Positions 60,775 through 64,000 of a DNA stretch of 64,000 nucleotides are shown here, piece after piece. The stretch lies in assembly GCA_013397845.1 (NCBI GenBank), contig VZTG01000087.1:62001-126000 (forward strand). Direction: 5' to 3'. The position numbers were made by a program, and so were the translations under genes. This DNA comes from Melanocharis versteri (lineage: Eukaryota > Chordata > Aves > Passeriformes > Melanocharitidae). Position 1 is the stretch's first letter, and each line of letters begins with the position of its first letter. The notes below the pieces were generated by a model. It was not told the DNA's origin. It was given only the letters and a program-made list of their open reading frames with translations, and did not search any database.

Positions 60775-63700
60775 GTATGTATTGTGTTCTTTTTTTCTGT
60801 CTTTAGTCTGCGCCTTTTGTTCTTAGGTTTTGAATTGAAAATTGCTTGTAGTCACTAAAAGTCAGGTATAGTATTGTTTAGAGATAAAATATTTTGGATT
60901 TGCATTAGTGTCAGGTGTGACAGCTGTGCAGCAAGGACTTTATAATGTCAAGAGCATAAACAGCACACGTGTGCACTTTTCAATGCTGCTGAGCAATTAG
61001 TAAGACTTCTTGTTTCAAAGAAAGAAGCAGTTGAATTTGGTTGAATTTGGTATCCTTTGAACTGGCAAACAACAGCAGCAGTTCTGATTCTCCCGTCCCT
61101 ACACCATGTTCTTTATTCATGTTGATTAGATTTCCATGTTAGGGACCACTTGCTACTTCTTTTCAAAAAACTGGTTAGCTTAAACAAGACAGTAATACTG
61201 ATCTTAGCTTCTCTATGAACCACTGAAGAAAATTCTTACCTATTTTCAGTAGTGGGGAAATCCAAGGGTGGGAAGTCAGCTATTGTAAGGGAAAAAGGGA
61301 AGAGGATATCTAGTAAATCAATTGCTGGGTCTTCCACTTAATGAATGTCATGCTGGGTAGCTGCATTAGAAGACGCCAATAAATGCAAAGAAATTTGAGT
61401 TCCACACCCAGTGTCCGTTGATGGGGAGGAGAGACAAAACTGATTCAGATTGGTTTAAATTCTGTAGACAATTTCATACTCTCATGACTAAAGAATGTGA
61501 CTGGGGTCAGAAAACTTCTTGCAGTCAGGCTTTGGTTTCACTCTGTACTTCACAGGAGGTAACTGAAAGTTGTCATTTTTCAATGGGCCCTGCTCCTCTG
61601 TTTTTTTTTGTTGTTGTTGTTTTTGGTTTGTTTGTTGGTTTAGGTTTTTTTGTTTGGTTGTTTTTTTTGTTTGTTTTTAATGAGATCTGAGGAGTCTATG
61701 GTTGCAGTGTTCAGATTGCTATCACAGTGGGAAAACAAACATGTTTCAAGGTGTAGCTTTCCATCAGAAAAGCAAGCTGAATTGACTTGCTCTGTGGCTG
61801 CAGAGTCACTACTTGAAGGAGAGAAGGTGAGAATTTCAGACTGTGGTGAGGTGATACAATATGGACATACAATCTCAGTCACAGCCCATGATCAGGCTGA
61901 ATTAGATAAAATGTAAAACTACTTCCTCAGACACATAAAAGTAAGTTGCCAGAAAACCTTGCCAAAAAATCCTTAAGATTCTGAAGTTTTGCAGTTTTGC
62001 CTGTTGCTTTGTGCTGCAGTCAGTGCTTGTGCCAGGAACTGAACTGACTGAAATTTAACTACTTTATTTTTGTTTTAATTCTTCCTTTTCTGTTAAAGAT
62101 GTATAAATTTAAAAATTTACTTTCTTTTATTTTAGTCTAGATTTGTTCTGTGAGCTGTCTTTCCTGCCTTGCCCAAGTCACCACTTTATTATGTCGTATG
62201 TCATCCAGTTTGAGACCCAAATTTCAAGTCTTCTGTCTGAAAGTGTATTGTTTCTTCTGAGGCCTTACTTCCATGCTTCTCTTGTCCAATGACTTTCGCG
62301 TCCCAGTCTGCTCTAAATCCATGTTCAGCAAGGGTTCCTTCATACTTTTTCAGCTGTGAATTTCCAAGTCAAAGCTCACATCTGGCTGCAGATCATCAGC
62401 ATTCCCTTCTCTATTTTGCTGTAGCCTCCCTGCTTCCATCGGTTGTTGGCATCCACTGCCACATGCCTTTGCAGCTGGCTGAATCCATTGCTTCCACTAC
62501 TTGCTTCTGTGGGGTGGGGAGGAATGCTTTGCCTTTAACATGGAGGAAATTTTAAAAGATGCATCAGACAGTGATTGCAAGGAAGCCAGCCAGTCAGAAG
62601 GTGGTGGAAAGCAGGCAATCCTGTTCTCAACACACTGCAGTTCATCATGAATTTCTTTGGCAGCAGTGCCGGCTCAAACAGCTTGCTCCCTTTCTCAGCT
62701 CCCTCTGTTTTGCTGGCATAGCTGTTTTTGTGGCCATGGTGAGCCACTCTGGGGAACACATCCTCCTGGAAAGAAGTGTTTTTCTCTAGATTATTTTTCA
62801 TCTGGTCCAGTACATGTTGTTTCTGCAAGATTTATGCTGGTTTCCACAATGAGGAAGGTATGAGAGTGGGAATGTGTAGCAGGCTGCCTAAGTTGGCACT
62901 GCTGCTAGGTATTTAAGTGTGCTCTTTGACATTACAGTTAAGTTGATCTCTCAGTGTGCTGCTCTTGCAAAGGCAGGTCAAACCTCTGCACAGCCTTGCA
63001 CTCCTGCTTCTTCCTTTGCATCAGAGCTGGTGATTGTGCAGCCACAGGGCACGGCTAGCCAGCTGACTGATCCGGGAAAAAATGGTTTCTGATCTTCTGC
63101 AGAGTGAATCGTCTGCTGGTTCGGCTGACCTGAGTCACCCCGTGGGTGCACAATCATTAGATCAGACAAAAGGAAAGCAGCAGGAACCAACAGCTTGGTA
63201 GCAGTAGGCTGAATTCTTCTTTTAATTATGATGTTGAGCTCTATCGTGGCCAAGGCCTAAAATACATTGGTGTATCCACTGACACATGACACCTGAAGAT
63301 AACATCTTTTTTTGCTCTCTTTTATTCTTTGAACTTCAGCAGAAACTGTTATTTCTTCAGTAGCTATCATCTTTAGTCTCACAAACTTGATCATTCATTC
63401 AACACCCTGAGAGGTATGAGAGAATTAGGTGGCTATAAAGGACTGTACCAGTTAGAGGCTTAACGTCCTCTGAAATTAGAAGGATGTTGTCCTCATTCAT
63501 GCTTTGAACTAAAGTGAGAACTTCAGAAATTGGTGGAGAGTTCGTTTTTTTTTCAGCAAGGATTGTTTGTTCTAAATATCATTGCTAATCTCAAAAGCTT
63601 TGGTATTATCAGTTCTCTCTGTATCCAAAGTTCCATGAGCTTGAAAGCCATGAAGTTCCTCCAAATACATATTGAAAAATGAAAAATATTTCTTAAAAAT

Positions 63701-64000
63701 AGCTGGAATGTCAAACTACATTTCTTAGCTTGCTATTTGTGGCTTTAAGAAATTAATGTTTAATGATGGTTTTTCAAGACCTCTTAAAAACTTTCTATCA
63801 CTGCTGGATTGAGTGAAGCAAATGTTAATGTTTTATGAAGGAAATATTTGGGGCTTGAGAAATATTATTGATGAGTGGTTGTTAAAATCATATGCAAGGC
63901 TGTGTTTTGTCTACAGCACAAATGATGCAATTAATTGCTTTGCACTAGATGTGCATCTTTTCTCCCTCAAAGTCCTCACATCTCTATACAGCTGTTCATG
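60775..64000. other. Probable intron continuation, no gene recognised
   Basis: No further exon-like block with coding similarity was seen to the end of the window. The MRTFA coding exons are expected beyond the right edge if the assignment is correct. A T/G-rich tract lies at 61601-61680. Confidence 0.4.
61601..61680. repeat. T/G-rich low-complexity tract (TTTG)n
   Basis: Runs of T with GTT and TTTG units across 80 bases. The hydrophobic Phe/Val-rich frame that crosses it (61418-61690) is an artefact of the tract. Confidence 0.9.

Noticed and set aside
1..64000. CRISPR arrays, bacterial operons, endogenous retrovirus genes
   Set aside because: No regular spacer-repeat array, no ribosome-site-linked gene series, and no gag, pol or env-like frames or paired LTRs were recognised.

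Overview
This is nuclear DNA from a vertebrate, almost certainly a bird. It is AT-rich intron and intergenic sequence with sparse CR1 LINE fragments carrying the typical ATTCTGTG-like tails. It has short GC-rich CpG islands partly lost to assembly gaps, and one spliced gene whose protein aligns codon for codon with vertebrate PMP34. There are no bacterial operons, CRISPR arrays or recognisable viral genes.

Layout. Positions 1-3.7 kb are upstream flank, possibly holding the 3' end of the next gene (ST13 by mammalian synteny, unproven), followed by CR1 fragments. A CpG island with a 105-base gap (about 3.74-4.32 kb) is the likely promoter of SLC25A17, and exon 1 is not readable. SLC25A17 exons 2-9 lie on + between 7783 and 19932. 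All splice sites and phases fit, and they give 289 residues, exactly the human 307-residue protein minus the 18 residues of exon 1. From 20.4 to 43.8 kb there is intergenic sequence with CR1 and MIR-like relics and an orphan CpG island at 41.44-41.77 kb.

The most interesting object is on the minus strand at about 44693-43880: a decayed copy of the melanin-concentrating hormone receptor 1 gene (MCHR1). It still has the splice acceptor of its main coding exon and recognisable TM1, ICL1, ECL1/TM3, TM4, TM6 and TM7 blocks. It is broken by stops, frameshifts and a deletion of most of TM2. Its position and orientation next to SLC25A17 match the mammalian MCHR1 locus, so it looks like a unitary pseudogene rather than a retrocopy.

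A second CpG island (52.38-53.0 kb, 30-base gap) fits the 5' end of MRTFA (MKL1), which by mammalian synteny should start here on +, divergent from MCHR1. A 64-base exon-like block at 60711-60774 could be one of its 5' exons. A segment of about 130 bp at the edge of this island has a diverged second copy 1.2 kb upstream, in which island CpGs appear as TpG/CpA.

The SLC25A17 reading is secure. The MCHR1 pseudogene is well supported by protein-level similarity and synteny recalled from mammals. The ST13 and MRTFA assignments rest mainly on gene order. I found no convincing exotic system; the receptor loss and the duplicated promoter-edge segment are the points worth following up.
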